Below the pieces are notes generated by a model. That model had not been told where the DNA came from, ran no database searches, and was given only the letters and a program-made list of their open reading frames with translations. Shown in pieces: positions 43,184-51,736 of a DNA stretch of 57,235 bases. Position 1 is the first letter of the stretch; each line of letters begins with the position of its first letter. A program made the translations under genes and the position numbers. The stretch is from Rhodothermales bacterium. Lineage in GTDB: Bacteria; Bacteroidota; Rhodothermia; Rhodothermales; JAHQVL01. Where the stretch lies: positions 1-57,235 of the forward strand of contig JAWXAX010000098.1 of NCBI GenBank assembly GCA_034439735.1. Reading direction: 5' to 3'.

Positions 43184-43225
43184 GTACAGCCGCGTGCTCC
43201 GCGAAAACGATCACCAGGTGATGGC

Positions 43226-44764
43226 TCAGGCTTCGCCGGCGCCCTGCGATCCTTCCGGTCGCAGGAGTGGGAACAGGATGACGTCGCGGATTGATTCTTG
43301 GTTCGTCATGATCATCGCCAGCCGGTCGATCCCGATCCCCAGGCCGGCGGTAGGCGGCATGCCGTATTCGAGCGCGCGGAGGTAGTCCTCGTCGATTTGC
43401 ATCGCCTCATCGTCGCCCGCGGCGCGGAGCCTGCCCTGTTCCTCGAAGCGGCTTCGCTGGTCGTCCGGGTCGTTCAACTCGCTGAACGCGTTACAGATTT
43501 CCTTGCCGTTGCAGATGGCTTCAAAGCGCTCGACGAGGCCGGCCTCGGCCCGGTGGCGCTTCGCCAGGGGGCTGAGCTCGACCGGGTAGTCGGTGATAAA
43601 GGTGGGCTGGATGAGGCGGGGTTCGACAAAGGCGCCGAAGATCTCGTCGATGATCTTGCCGCTACCCATCGTGGCGTCGATGTCCAGCCGCAACGCCTTG
43701 CCGGCGGCGGCCAACTCCTCGCGCGATTTCCCGCGTAGGTCGTGGCCCGTGTGCTCACGGATTGCTTCGAACAGGCTCACCCGCCGCCATGGACGCGCAA
43801 ACGAGATCGTTTTGTCGCCCACCTCAACATCGGCCTTGCCGTGCAGCATCACGGCGATGTGCTCGATCATCTCCTCGACCAGCTCCATCATCCACCGATA
43901 GTCCTTGTACGCCACGTACAACTCCATCATCGTGAACTCGGGGTTGTGGAACCGGCTCAGCCCCTCGTTGCGGAAGTCTTTGGAGATTTCGTATACCCCC
44001 TCGAACCCGCCGACGATGAGCCGTTTGAGATACAACTCGTCCGCGATGCGCAGGAAGAGCGGCATGTCCAGCGCGTTGTGGTGTGTGGTAAACGGCCGGG
44101 CGGCGGCACCGCCGTAGACGGGCTGGAGGACGGGGGTTTCGACCTCGACATACTCGCGGTCGTCCAGGAAGCGCCGCATGGTCGAGATCATCTTCGCGCG
44201 GAGCCGGAAGACTTGCCGCACCTCCGGGTTCACGAACAGGTCGACATACCGCTGTCGGTACCGGAATTCTTTGTCGGTGACCTCGTTGTAGACAATGCCG
44301 TCTTTTTCCTTGACGACGGGCATGGGGCGGAGCGCTTTGGCGAGCAGTTCGAGCCGGCGCGCGTGTACACTCACGTGGCCGGTCTGTGTCCGAAACACAA
44401 AACCCTCGATGCCGACGATGTCCCCGAGGTCGAGCATGCGTTTAAAGACGTCATTGTAAAAGCCCTCGGGGAGGTCGTCGCGGGTGACGTAGACCTGCAT
44501 GGTGCCGGAGCCATCCTGCAGGTCGATAAACGCCGCCTTGCCCATCACGCGCTTTTTCATGATGCGGCCGGCCATCGACACGATCAGCGGCTCGGGCGCG
44601 ACACCGGTGGCATCCTGCTGGTGACGGGCGTCGTCAAACGCGGCCAGGGTGCTGGCGGCGTGATCGGTCACATTCCAGCTGTACGCATAGGGATTGATGC
44701 CGGCGGCTTCGAGTGCCGCGCGTTCCTGCCTGCGCTGGAGTTCCTGTTCGGTGCGTTCCTGCAT
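43226..44764 (-). CDS. lysS: Lysyl-tRNA synthetase, class II
   Basis: This 512-residue enzyme has an N-terminal OB-fold anticodon-binding domain ([20 protein letters not shown]) and a class II catalytic core with motif 2 ([20 protein letters not shown]) and motif 3 ([13 protein letters not shown]). It charges tRNA-Lys with lysine. The start follows the cyclophilin stop by one base (TAACATG), indicating coupled translation with the upstream gene. Confidence 0.97.
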   Translation of the reverse strand: MQERTEQELQRRQERAALEAAGINPYAYSWNVTDHAASTLAAFDDARHQQDATGVAPEPLIVSMAGRIMKKRVMGKAAFIDLQDGSGTMQVYVTRDDLPEGFYNDVFKRMLDLGDIVGIEGFVFRTQTGHVSVHARRLELLAKALRPMPVVKEKDGIVYNEVTDKEFRYRQRYVDLFVNPEVRQVFRLRAKMISTMRRFLDDREYVEVETPVLQPVYGGAAARPFTTHHNALDMPLFLRIADELYLKRLIVGGFEGVYEISKDFRNEGLSRFHNPEFTMMELYVAYKDYRWMMELVEEMIEHIAVMLHGKADVEVGDKTISFARPWRRVSLFEAIREHTGHDLRGKSREELAAAGKALRLDIDATMGSGKIIDEIFGAFVEPRLIQPTFITDYPVELSPLAKRHRAEAGLVERFEAICNGKEICNAFSELNDPDDQRSRFEEQGRLRAAGDDEAMQIDEDYLRALEYGMPPTAGLGIGIDRLAMIMTNQESIRDVILFPLLRPEGSQGAGEA

Positions 44765-44765
44765 G

Positions 44766-45581
44766 TTACAACCCGCGCGCCGGCCGGACGGTCATGGACA
44801 CGGGCTCGAGAGGGCGGTCGGATTCATTGGTCGACACCTGCGCGATGCGGTCGAGGGTATCGAAACCGCTGACCAGCTCGCCAAAGACGGTATACTGCAT
44901 GTCGAGAAAAGGGGCGCCTCCATCCCGCATGTATGTACGTCGGGCCTCGCCGGAGAACTGGAAGGCCGGTTCGCCTATGCGGGAGGGCATCCCCTGTTCG
45001 ACATCGCTCAGCTGTGCTTCCTGAAAAACTCGGCCGTGGACGATATAAAATTGGCTGCCGCTCGAACGGCGCTCGGGGTTCACCTGATCCGGCTGCCGGG
45101 CCGCAGCGAGTGCGCCTTTTTTGTGGATCAGGGCCGGGTTGAACTCGGCCGGCACGGTGTATCCCGGACCGCCGATGCCGTCGTTGTAGGGGTCGTCGTC
45201 TTTCGAATTGGGGTCGCCGCCCTGGATCATAAACTCGGGCATCACCCGGTGGAAGGTCGTACCGTCGTAGAATCCTTCGGCGACCAGTTTTTTGAAATTG
45301 TCTCGGTGCTGGGGCGTATCGTCGTAGAGTCGAACAGTCATGCTGCCGTAGGGTGTCACGATCTCATAAAAATTCGATTGCGCCTCTACCGGAGGGTTGG
45401 CGACTGTAACGGGAACATCCATAATGGAGCCGCTCACAGGGCGATCGGATTGTACCCTGGCCGATGCGAGGCTGTCGGAGAGGGTGCCCGTGAGACCGGT
45501 GGGACTGCCATCGCGGACGCGTACCTCGCAGCTCATCATCAGCAGGGCGGAGGCAAAAAGAAAAAGAGTAGACTTGACCAT
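44766..45581 (-). CDS. Cyclophilin-type peptidyl-prolyl isomerase, lipoprotein
   Basis: The 271-residue protein has a signal peptide with lipobox (LLMMSCEV) and a cyclophilin domain: [21 protein letters not shown] is the active-site segment, with SQFYIVHGR and [17 protein letters not shown] following. An N-terminal spacer of about 75 residues precedes it. It should assist folding of envelope proteins. Its stop precedes the lysS start by one base. Confidence 0.93.
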   Translation of the reverse strand: MVKSTLFLFASALLMMSCEVRVRDGSPTGLTGTLSDSLASARVQSDRPVSGSIMDVPVTVANPPVEAQSNFYEIVTPYGSMTVRLYDDTPQHRDNFKKLVAEGFYDGTTFHRVMPEFMIQGGDPNSKDDDPYNDGIGGPGYTVPAEFNPALIHKKGALAAARQPDQVNPERRSSGSQFYIVHGRVFQEAQLSDVEQGMPSRIGEPAFQFSGEARRTYMRDGGAPFLDMQYTVFGELVSGFDTLDRIAQVSTNESDRPLEPVSMTVRPARGL

Positions 45582-45627
45582 ACGGGTGGATGGATACGAT
45601 CGGTTGAGGTCTTGCAGGGTGAATGGG

Positions 45628-46041
45628 TCAGGGCGAGGGCCGAAGCGGCCGGGCGCCCGCTGGCTCGGGCCAGACCTGTTCGAAGTACTTCAAGATAGCA
45701 ATCCGCAACAATTTTTCCTGATCTTCGAGGCCCAGGCCGGCGGGAAGGGTGGCGCTTTTTTGCCAGACGGTTCGCCCATTCTGGAAGGTAACCACACGTT
45801 CATACAGACCCAGTGTTTCAAAGGCCAGGTAGGTGCCTTCCATGATGAGATCCTGCTTGTCCTCTTTCGCCATCTTGGGCTCGAAGCCACGGCCGCGGGC
45901 CTGGATGCCAATGAGGAACAGGGCAGACTCGATGCCGGCTTTTTTCCCGAACCGTTGCTCCATCCGGCGCTCTAACTGATCCCAACGGGTCCCGACGGCC
46001 GTTTCATCGGTTGACAGCAGCGTTTGAATGAGGTCGGGCAT
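45628..46041 (-). CDS. Hypothetical protein, 137 residues
   Basis: I do not recognise a named family. The sequence is helical and charged with a clear coding pattern: WDQLERRMEQRFGKKAGIES, LFLIGIQARGRGFEP, KEDKQDLIMEGTYLAFETLG and a final YFEQVWPEPAG. No signal or membrane segment. It seems to be a conserved cytoplasmic protein in this lineage, but that is a guess from appearance. It lies 46 bases upstream of the cyclophilin gene on the same strand. The ATG at 46041 is chosen over a longer low-quality frame to 46089. Confidence 0.62.
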   Translation of the reverse strand: MPDLIQTLLSTDETAVGTRWDQLERRMEQRFGKKAGIESALFLIGIQARGRGFEPKMAKEDKQDLIMEGTYLAFETLGLYERVVTFQNGRTVWQKSATLPAGLGLEDQEKLLRIAILKYFEQVWPEPAGARPLRPSP

Positions 46042-46116
46042 GCGCGGAAGAGGGTGTCGGGCGGATGGACGGGCGTATAACCCGCGCACGGGCCTCCAGG
46101 ATTCCGGGCGTCGAAG

Positions 46117-47037
46117 TCATGGCTTCGCGTCGCGCCGGCGGTCTTCCAGAAACAGCCGGATGGCGTCGGATTGCGAGGCGTCCAGTCGGCCGGCGTGTGA
46201 TGCCATGCGAAGGGTCTCTTCGGCAAGGGCTAGATAAGTGGCTTGCCGGCCCGGGGCGTGTTCGGCGAGCGCGTTGAGGTGGGAGGTGATCGTCTCGAGA
46301 TCGCCGCGGACGAGGGGGCCGGTGAGCGCGAGCGCCGGCGTGGTGTTGCGCGCATTGGCCACGGCGTGGTCGGTAAGTGGGGCCAGGATGCGGAACGCCG
46401 TCGGCGTGTCGACGCCGATGGGTCTCAGGGCCTCAGAAGCGAGGTGGAGTAGCGTGACAAGGTAGTTTGACGCCAGCGCGCAGGCCAGGTGATAGGTCCC
46501 TTTCTGGTCGGCCGGGACAACGATTGGATGCGCGCCGAGGCGTAGAGCCAGGGCGGTGCAGGCATCGAGCGCGGCCGGCTCGCCTTCGATGCCGACGTAC
46601 GCACCCGCGAATGCCTCGGGGTGGGTGTCCTTCGTAAACGTCTGGATGGGATGGAAGCTGGCGACCTCTGCACCCGCGGCGGCGCAGGCCGGCAGGTGGG
46701 CAGCGGTCAGAGCACCCGAGGTATGGACGACCAGCGCGCCGGCCCAACGAGCCCTGGCATCGGCTACCAAGTGATCTACCTCGGCGACGACCCGGTCCGG
46801 CGTGCAGCAGATGACCGTATTGACGGAGTCGGGCAGGAGGTCACGCGGATCGGCGCCGCCGCGCGCGCACACACGTTCCGCCAGCGCCCGTGCGCTAGCT
46901 TCGGTGCGGCTAACGACCGCTTCGATCGGGACCCCCACCTGGTGAAGGCGGAGTGCGAGGGTGGTCCCCAGGGCACCGGCGCCCACGATGGCGACTCGCC
47001 AGGGCGTTTCGCCCGGCGGAAGGGCGAAAAGAGGCAT
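46117..47037 (-). CDS. Rossmann-like and DUF2520 domain protein
   Basis: The 306-residue protein has an N-terminal NAD(P)-binding Rossmann fold (VAIVGAGALGTTLALRLHQVG) and a C-terminal all-helical domain of the DUF2520 type (TYHLACALASNYLVTLLHLA). The layout resembles 6-phosphogluconate-dehydrogenase-like reductases, such as ketopantoate or imine reductases; the substrate is not known. It follows the MEMO-like gene with 13 bases between stop and start and is likely co-transcribed with it. Confidence 0.82.
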   Translation of the reverse strand: MPLFALPPGETPWRVAIVGAGALGTTLALRLHQVGVPIEAVVSRTEASARALAERVCARGGADPRDLLPDSVNTVICCTPDRVVAEVDHLVADARARWAGALVVHTSGALTAAHLPACAAAGAEVASFHPIQTFTKDTHPEAFAGAYVGIEGEPAALDACTALALRLGAHPIVVPADQKGTYHLACALASNYLVTLLHLASEALRPIGVDTPTAFRILAPLTDHAVANARNTTPALALTGPLVRGDLETITSHLNALAEHAPGRQATYLALAEETLRMASHAGRLDASQSDAIRLFLEDRRRDAKP

Positions 47038-47050
47038 AAAAGCGCTTTTT

Positions 47051-47824
47051 TTATCGATACAGAATAGCGCCGAAAAACCCCGGGTGACGGCTGTCGGGCA
47101 GGTCGGTGCTCAGGACCCGCATATGGCGCGCCCGGCGATGGAGGGCGGCGATAAGGGCGACCATGAGGCCTCCTTTGCCGCGGACTTCGATCTCCGAGCC
47201 ATTCAGCAAGGCCGAGAGGCCGGCGACGTCTCCCAGTTCGAACAGCCGCTTGAGCGTGTCTAGGCTTTCCGGGGTGCTGCGGACGATATCGACGGAAGCA
47301 ACGATCAGGGTACGGCGGTTGAACATGACCTCGCCTACGGCCGAGCCCAGTTCCGTGCAGAATGCCGGCCGTTCGTCGCCCATCACGATCGGGACGATCT
47401 TGAACGAGCCGTGCATCACCTGGAGAAACGGCAATTGCACATCGACACCCAGCGTATGGAAATGGCCGGTATCGTCCAGGAAGATGTCGTCGTCCTCATC
47501 GCATAACTCGTTGCAGACATCGACATTGACGGGGAGTTCTCCGAGCGGGGTATGGTAGGAGTCAAGGCTGCAGATGGTGATCTTTTCGAAGCTTCCCGAG
47601 TGGCTGGGCGATATAAGCACGACGGTGTCGTATGTCTCGCGGGCCACGGTTTTGTAGATCTGCGCGGCGACGGCGCCGCCGGCGAGCAGATTATTGTCTG
47701 GTACGATCAGGGCGAGGATTTCGCCATCAATGCGGGGTGCGGTGGCACGATCCAGCAAGAGCTGGATATGGCTCCGGAGTGGTTTAGGCTGTGTGGGATA
47801 CACGGCGCCTTCGTAGACTACCAT
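47051..47824 (-). CDS. Degenerate MEMO1/AmmeMemoRadiSam protein B family protein
   Basis: This 257-residue protein matches the MEMO fold, with SPSHSG (H75) at the second ligand position and the DVQLPFLQ strand. The first metal-ligand motif PHAG of MEMO is replaced by PDNNLLAGG (residues 42-50), and the SSDLSHY motif that carries the third ligand is replaced by SVDIVRSTP. Two of the expected metal-binding histidines are thus missing, so metal-dependent chemistry is doubtful. No radical-SAM or AMMECR1 partner is next to it. It is upstream of the DUF2520 gene and downstream of bioD on the same strand. Confidence 0.78.
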   Translation of the reverse strand: MVVYEGAVYPTQPKPLRSHIQLLLDRATAPRIDGEILALIVPDNNLLAGGAVAAQIYKTVARETYDTVVLISPSHSGSFEKITICSLDSYHTPLGELPVNVDVCNELCDEDDDIFLDDTGHFHTLGVDVQLPFLQVMHGSFKIVPIVMGDERPAFCTELGSAVGEVMFNRRTLIVASVDIVRSTPESLDTLKRLFELGDVAGLSALLNGSEIEVRGKGGLMVALIAALHRRARHMRVLSTDLPDSRHPGFFGAILYR

Positions 47825-47890
47825 ACGTGATGAGACTTAGAGTGATGTGCGCAACTACGGGCTCCGCCCGTTTGGGGTGGGGACGGGGCG

Positions 47891-48616
47891 CTAATAGTCT
47901 CGCGCAGGATTCTGGAAGGAGGTGTTTGTCAGTTCTTCCAGTAACGAAACGATGCGATCTTGCTGCTTCAGCGCGCGAATGAAGGCTTCGGGGTTTTCCT
48001 GGTACTCGGGCCGCCATTCGAGTACGGCGAGCACCTTCAAGGGGGCTGTGAGCTCTTCGAGAACGTCCGGGTTCAGGGACTCCGCAAACCCGTCGCCGAA
48101 CTGGCCGAAGCCATTCAGGATAAAGCCCCTGGGCGGCAGCCCAAAGGCCAGCATCATGCGAAGCGTCAGGAGGCAGTGGTTAAGTGTACCTCTAGCCGTT
48201 TTACCGATAATTATCGACGGTAGATCAAAGTCCTTAAGAAGGTCGACCAGGGCATATCGGCTGGTGATAGGCACCATGAGGCCACCTCCTTCAACTACGA
48301 CAAACTTGCCTTGCTGGCGTAGTTCTGCGTAGGCCTCCCAGACACGCTCCATGTCTACAGGTTTATGCTCTACCTGGCTGGCCACGTAGGGGGATGCCAG
48401 CGTTTCGTAGGATACGGGACTGAGGAGCCGTTTGGGGAGCGTGACGCCGATTCGCCGGAGCAGATCGGTGGCGCGTTCCACCGATCCACCGGTCGATATC
48501 GGGGTGAGCAACGTGGCGTCGATGCCCATTTCGCGTAGGAGACCAACCAGGCCTACCCCTATGATGGTTTTACCGACATCACGGTCTGTACCAACGAGGA
48601 AAAGTCCATCTGCCAT
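47891..48616 (-). CDS. bioD: Dethiobiotin synthetase
   Basis: The 241-residue enzyme closes the ureido ring of biotin from diaminopelargonate, CO2 and ATP. It shows the P-loop GTDRDVGKT (family GTDTDVGKT), the strand VVVEGGGLMVPI and the conserved IIIGKTARGTLNHCLLT segment. ATG 48616 is chosen so that the protein begins MADGLFLVG. No other bio gene is adjacent, and the tRNA-Val gene lies upstream on the same strand. Confidence 0.92.
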   Translation of the reverse strand: MADGLFLVGTDRDVGKTIIGVGLVGLLREMGIDATLLTPISTGGSVERATDLLRRIGVTLPKRLLSPVSYETLASPYVASQVEHKPVDMERVWEAYAELRQQGKFVVVEGGGLMVPITSRYALVDLLKDFDLPSIIIGKTARGTLNHCLLTLRMMLAFGLPPRGFILNGFGQFGDGFAESLNPDVLEELTAPLKVLAVLEWRPEYQENPEAFIRALKQQDRIVSLLEELTNTSFQNPARDY

Positions 48617-48671
48617 AGAGGTGCGGGGGCCCGGCATGTGGCATGCGCCGGTACATCATTACGTCTGGGAG

Positions 48672-48744
48672 TGGGCCCTACGGGATTCGAACCTGTGACC
48701 TCTCGCGTGTGAGGCGAGCGCTCTAACCGCTGAGCTAAGAGCCC
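48672..48744 (-). tRNA. tRNA-Val (anticodon CAC)
   Basis: A 73-base class I tRNA on the minus strand. The acceptor GGGCTCT pairs with AGGGCCC (one G-U) and discriminator A; the D arm is AGCTCAGCGGTTAGAGC, the anticodon loop CTCACAC gives CAC, and the T arm reads CACAGGTTCGAATCCCGTA. CCA is not encoded. Confidence 0.96.
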
Positions 48745-48943
48745 GGAATGTAGCCATCACGGGAGTCGGACCTGCCGCAGGCACGTCTGGTCCCATTTGG
48801 AAGCACCACAAACCCCGATGCAATCGTGCAAGTTTCGCTATCGATGGAAAAGAACGTGCTGTACGGCAGTCGTACCATGTGAGTGGTTGGCGCCTACGAC
48901 AATAGCCACGTTTGTGTAAGAATTGTGTTGCGAACGTTAGGGT

Positions 48944-48971
48944 GTGTTGACAATCCGCCGAATGTCAACAC
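48944..48971 (-). terminator. Hairpin after the putative anti-sigma gene
   Basis: A perfect 9-bp stem GTGTTGACA/TGTCAACAC with a 10-base loop starts four bases past the anti-sigma stop codon. There is no T-run on the minus strand, so it is a weak or factor-dependent terminator. The word TTAGGGTGT occurs on both sides (48938-48946 and 48975-48983). Confidence 0.55.
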
Positions 48972-48974
48972 CCC

Positions 48975-49607
48975 TTAGGGTGTACCGATTTCCGAGAGGC
49001 TGCTGCCTGGTTCGACGGTAGGGCCGGTAACGGGGCGGGAGACCTCCAGCGTTTCCAGAAAGAGGGCTGGTGGGACAAGTGGGTAGACACGCGGGACGTA
49101 GCTGAGGGAGGCGAAAGAGGGCGAGGCGGCTCGGGCGCTCAGGGGAGAGGCGAAGAAGCTGGCGCGGAGCGACGGTCGATACGGGCGTTGGGAATACGTG
49201 GCGGCGGAGGGGGGGAGCCGGATCGCGCGTTCGGGTGGTTGGGTTTGTGGTAGATTTCCTATCAGGATGACGAGGGCGACAAGAGCGGATACTGTGGCTA
49301 CTTTGCCGAGCCGAGAGGTGAGGAAGGCAGCGCCTTGTAGGGGGGTGCCATGAGACTCACGCGCCAGCCGTTCGTGGAGGCGAGGTTGAAGACTGCGGGG
49401 CGCCTGATGGCGGCATCCGTACAGACAAAGGAGGTTTTTTGCCTGGAGCAGACACTGGACGTGCTGCGCCAGTGCGGGATTCACCCGCATGTAGTCTTCG
49501 AGAGCGTGACGAGCGGCCATGTCGATCGTGCCGTCGACATACTCACATAGCCACTCGTCCAGGTCCGAAAAGTCCTCGTTTTCCGAGTCGTGGTATCCGT
49601 CTGTCAT
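48975..49607 (-). CDS. Putative anti-sigma factor
   Basis: The 210-residue product has an N-terminal helix-rich part resembling an anti-sigma zinc-finger region (LDEWLCEYVDGTIDMAARHA, then HVQCLLQAKNLLCLYGC), one membrane helix (VATVSALVALVILIGNL) and a proline/serine-rich periplasmic tail. The canonical HxxxCxxC pattern is incomplete. It directly follows the ECF sigma gene, with a palindrome between them, so it is the natural candidate to hold that sigma at the membrane. A GTG at 49619 is an alternative start. Confidence 0.68.
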   Translation of the reverse strand: MTDGYHDSENEDFSDLDEWLCEYVDGTIDMAARHALEDYMRVNPALAQHVQCLLQAKNLLCLYGCRHQAPRSLQPRLHERLARESHGTPLQGAAFLTSRLGKVATVSALVALVILIGNLPQTQPPERAIRLPPSAATYSQRPYRPSLRASFFASPLSARAASPSFASLSYVPRVYPLVPPALFLETLEVSRPVTGPTVEPGSSLSEIGTP

Positions 49608-49683
49608 AACAAGACGCACTTACTGAAACGTACGTGGTGTACATCCAGGAAGGCAAAGTCGCCCAGACGACCCGGACCGGCCC

Positions 49684-49718
49684 TCCCGAGTCCTGGAAAT
49701 TCCAGGTCTCGGGAGGCA
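49684..49718. repeat. 35-base inverted repeat between sigma and anti-sigma genes
   Basis: CCTCCCGAG-T-CCTGGAA and TTCCAGG-T-CTCGGGAGG form a palindrome with only one T-T mismatch and a one-base centre (49701). It lies in the 118-base spacer. No T-run follows on the minus strand, so it is more likely an RNA structure or a protein-binding dyad than an intrinsic terminator. Confidence 0.75.
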
Positions 49719-49725
49719 TCGGGTA

Positions 49726-50388
49726 TCAGTTCGTCTCGTGCGGCACGTACACGTCCTTCAGGAGGGTTTGGAGCTTGGTGCGGCCGCGGTTGATTCGGCT
49801 CTTAACCGTCCCCATTGGCAACCCGGTAATCTCCGCAATCTCCTCATACGCCAGTTGTTGGACGTCGCGCAACACGACCACCTCACGAAACTCTTCCGGT
49901 ATCTGACGAAGAGCCTCCTGAATATGGCGATCCTGTATGGTACTCTCCGTATGCTTGTCCGGGGAGAATGTTTCGTCCGGGATTTCGACCTCGTACTCTT
50001 CTTCATCCCGGTTTACGGACTGGAGTGAGTACAGCCGGCGCCGCTTACGCTTCCGGTATTCCGAGCGCGCCAGGTTGCCGGCGATCGTGTACAGCCATGT
50101 CGAATATTTCGCGATGCGGCGATACGAATGGCGGTTGCGATAGACACGCAGGAACGTCTCCTGAAGCAGGTCCTCACACTCCTTCATGTCTCCGAGGAAT
50201 CGATATATATAGTTCGTAAGCGGGTCTTTGTACCGGCTCACGAGGATATCAAACGCTTCGACGGTGCCGGCCTGGAAGTACGACATCAGATCTTCATCGC
50301 TCATGGAAGAGAGCGATTCGAAATGCCGATTGGCCTGAGGCTTACGCTGAACGACGTCCTTTATTTTCTTCGACGGTGTCGGTGTCAT
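49726..50388 (-). CDS. ECF-type RNA polymerase sigma factor (sigma-24 family)
   Basis: This 220-residue sigma-70-family protein has region 2 (DPLTNYIYRFLGDMKECEDLLQETFLRVYR) with a region 2.4-like segment, an acidic linker (RDEEEYEVEIPDETF), and a region 4 HTH (YEEIAEITGLPMGTVKSRINRGRTKL). It has no region 1 or 3 and fits the ECF group. A putative anti-sigma gene follows on the same strand. The N-terminal 35 residues before region 2 are an extra basic stretch. Confidence 0.94.
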   Translation of the reverse strand: MTPTPSKKIKDVVQRKPQANRHFESLSSMSDEDLMSYFQAGTVEAFDILVSRYKDPLTNYIYRFLGDMKECEDLLQETFLRVYRNRHSYRRIAKYSTWLYTIAGNLARSEYRKRKRRRLYSLQSVNRDEEEYEVEIPDETFSPDKHTESTIQDRHIQEALRQIPEEFREVVVLRDVQQLAYEEIAEITGLPMGTVKSRINRGRTKLQTLLKDVYVPHETN

Positions 50389-50504
50389 ATGCGTTCTATC
50401 GGTCGGTGACGGTCAGCATGGCATATGCCAACCTGTCAGTCCGTGTGTCTATCTTGTAGCTATATCGTTACAACCCGTACACGTAGCGGGTTTTGGTGTC
50501 ATGC

Positions 50505-51530
50505 TCAGCCAGGCGTGCCGGCCAGACGGCGCATGAGCAGGGAGAGTACAAGCCCCTCTTCTCGGCCCGAGCCCCCCTTTAATTCATAATCTGCGGCGAG
50601 TAAAGATGCAAATGCGTTTTCCACAGACATTCTGTTGAAACGTCGGATCGTTTGCTGGTACTCCTTAATAAAGTAAGGAGAAACTCCGACACGCGCTGCA
50701 ATTTCTTTGTCGGAAACACCGCGCCCTTGCATACCGTGAAGTTTCCATAATTTTGTGAAGTAAGAGGTTAGCACTGATACAATCATCAGAGCCTCTCCCC
50801 GTCTATTTGATGCCTGGCGCAACAACCGTTCCGACGTCCGTAGTGCGTCAGAATAGCGGTACTCGCCGATGGCGCGTTGTAATTCGAATACATTAAACTC
50901 ACGCGTTTGTCCACTCGCGCGAACAACGTCATCGCCCGTGATGACGGAGCGGTCGCCTATGTAGGTAATGAGTTTATCGATTTCGCCAACAGCGGCCTGT
51001 AGGTTGACTCCGACATAGTCTGTAAGCATCTGGACGGCTTCAGGCGTGATTGTATATCCCAGGCCATGGACACGTTTTTGAAGCCAGCCGCCCATCTGGT
51101 TGTCATATAGCGGCTTGATCTCCGCCCATTCGGCGTGGCTCTTCAAGCCGCGGTAGGGGTGTGCGGAGAGATTCGGCTTCTTCCCGCAGAGCAGGAGCAC
51201 GATGGCTGTCGGATTGGGATGCTCCGCATAGGTCGCGAAACGCTGGTTGTCCCGCATTTGATCGAATTCCCGCACGATCACGACGCGACGCTGCGCCATG
51301 ACCGGGTAGGTGGAGCAAAGCGCCAGCACCGCCGGGGCATCGGATTCGTTTCCATAAACGATGTCCAGGTTGAACGCGCGTTCGTGCTCCTCCAGCCCGT
51401 TGGCAATCAGCAGGCGTTGCAACTCGTCCATCAGGAACCGCTCATCGCCGTACAGAAAGTAGAGCGGCTTGAAGTTGCGGTGTCGGAAGGCCGTTTCCAG
51501 CTGTTCGAACGTTAGACCACCACCTGCCAT
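50505..51530 (-). CDS. holA: DNA polymerase III delta subunit
   Basis: The 341-residue protein is the clamp-loader delta subunit that opens the sliding clamp. It has the typical start FKPLYFLYGDERFLMDELQRLL, the RVVIVREFDQM segment and the C-terminal collar domain. ATG 51530 was chosen since the sequence before it in frame is low-quality. It lies alone, upstream of the sigma factor gene. Confidence 0.94.
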   Translation of the reverse strand: MAGGGLTFEQLETAFRHRNFKPLYFLYGDERFLMDELQRLLIANGLEEHERAFNLDIVYGNESDAPAVLALCSTYPVMAQRRVVIVREFDQMRDNQRFATYAEHPNPTAIVLLLCGKKPNLSAHPYRGLKSHAEWAEIKPLYDNQMGGWLQKRVHGLGYTITPEAVQMLTDYVGVNLQAAVGEIDKLITYIGDRSVITGDDVVRASGQTREFNVFELQRAIGEYRYSDALRTSERLLRQASNRRGEALMIVSVLTSYFTKLWKLHGMQGRGVSDKEIAARVGVSPYFIKEYQQTIRRFNRMSVENAFASLLAADYELKGGSGREEGLVLSLLMRRLAGTPG

Positions 51531-51736
51531 GGATATTCCTGGATTGGATGGGAGGGCGAAGCACAGTCGTAATACCCCCGATGGGCCGGCCACACCCAGT
51601 GTACGATCGGGCCGTGCGGTGAAAGGCATGCCGGGACGGACAAGATACGACGCCGGGGCGACCCGTGTGCCGGCTGGCCTCGGAGTGTTAACGTCTCGGG
51701 GGATAGGAATCGTATGCCGCGGCTACCTTCGCCGGG

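Noticed and set aside
49684..49718. Intrinsic terminator between sigma and anti-sigma genes
   Set aside because: The stem is strong but no T-run follows on the transcribed strand, so a terminator call was not made; it is reported as an inverted repeat.
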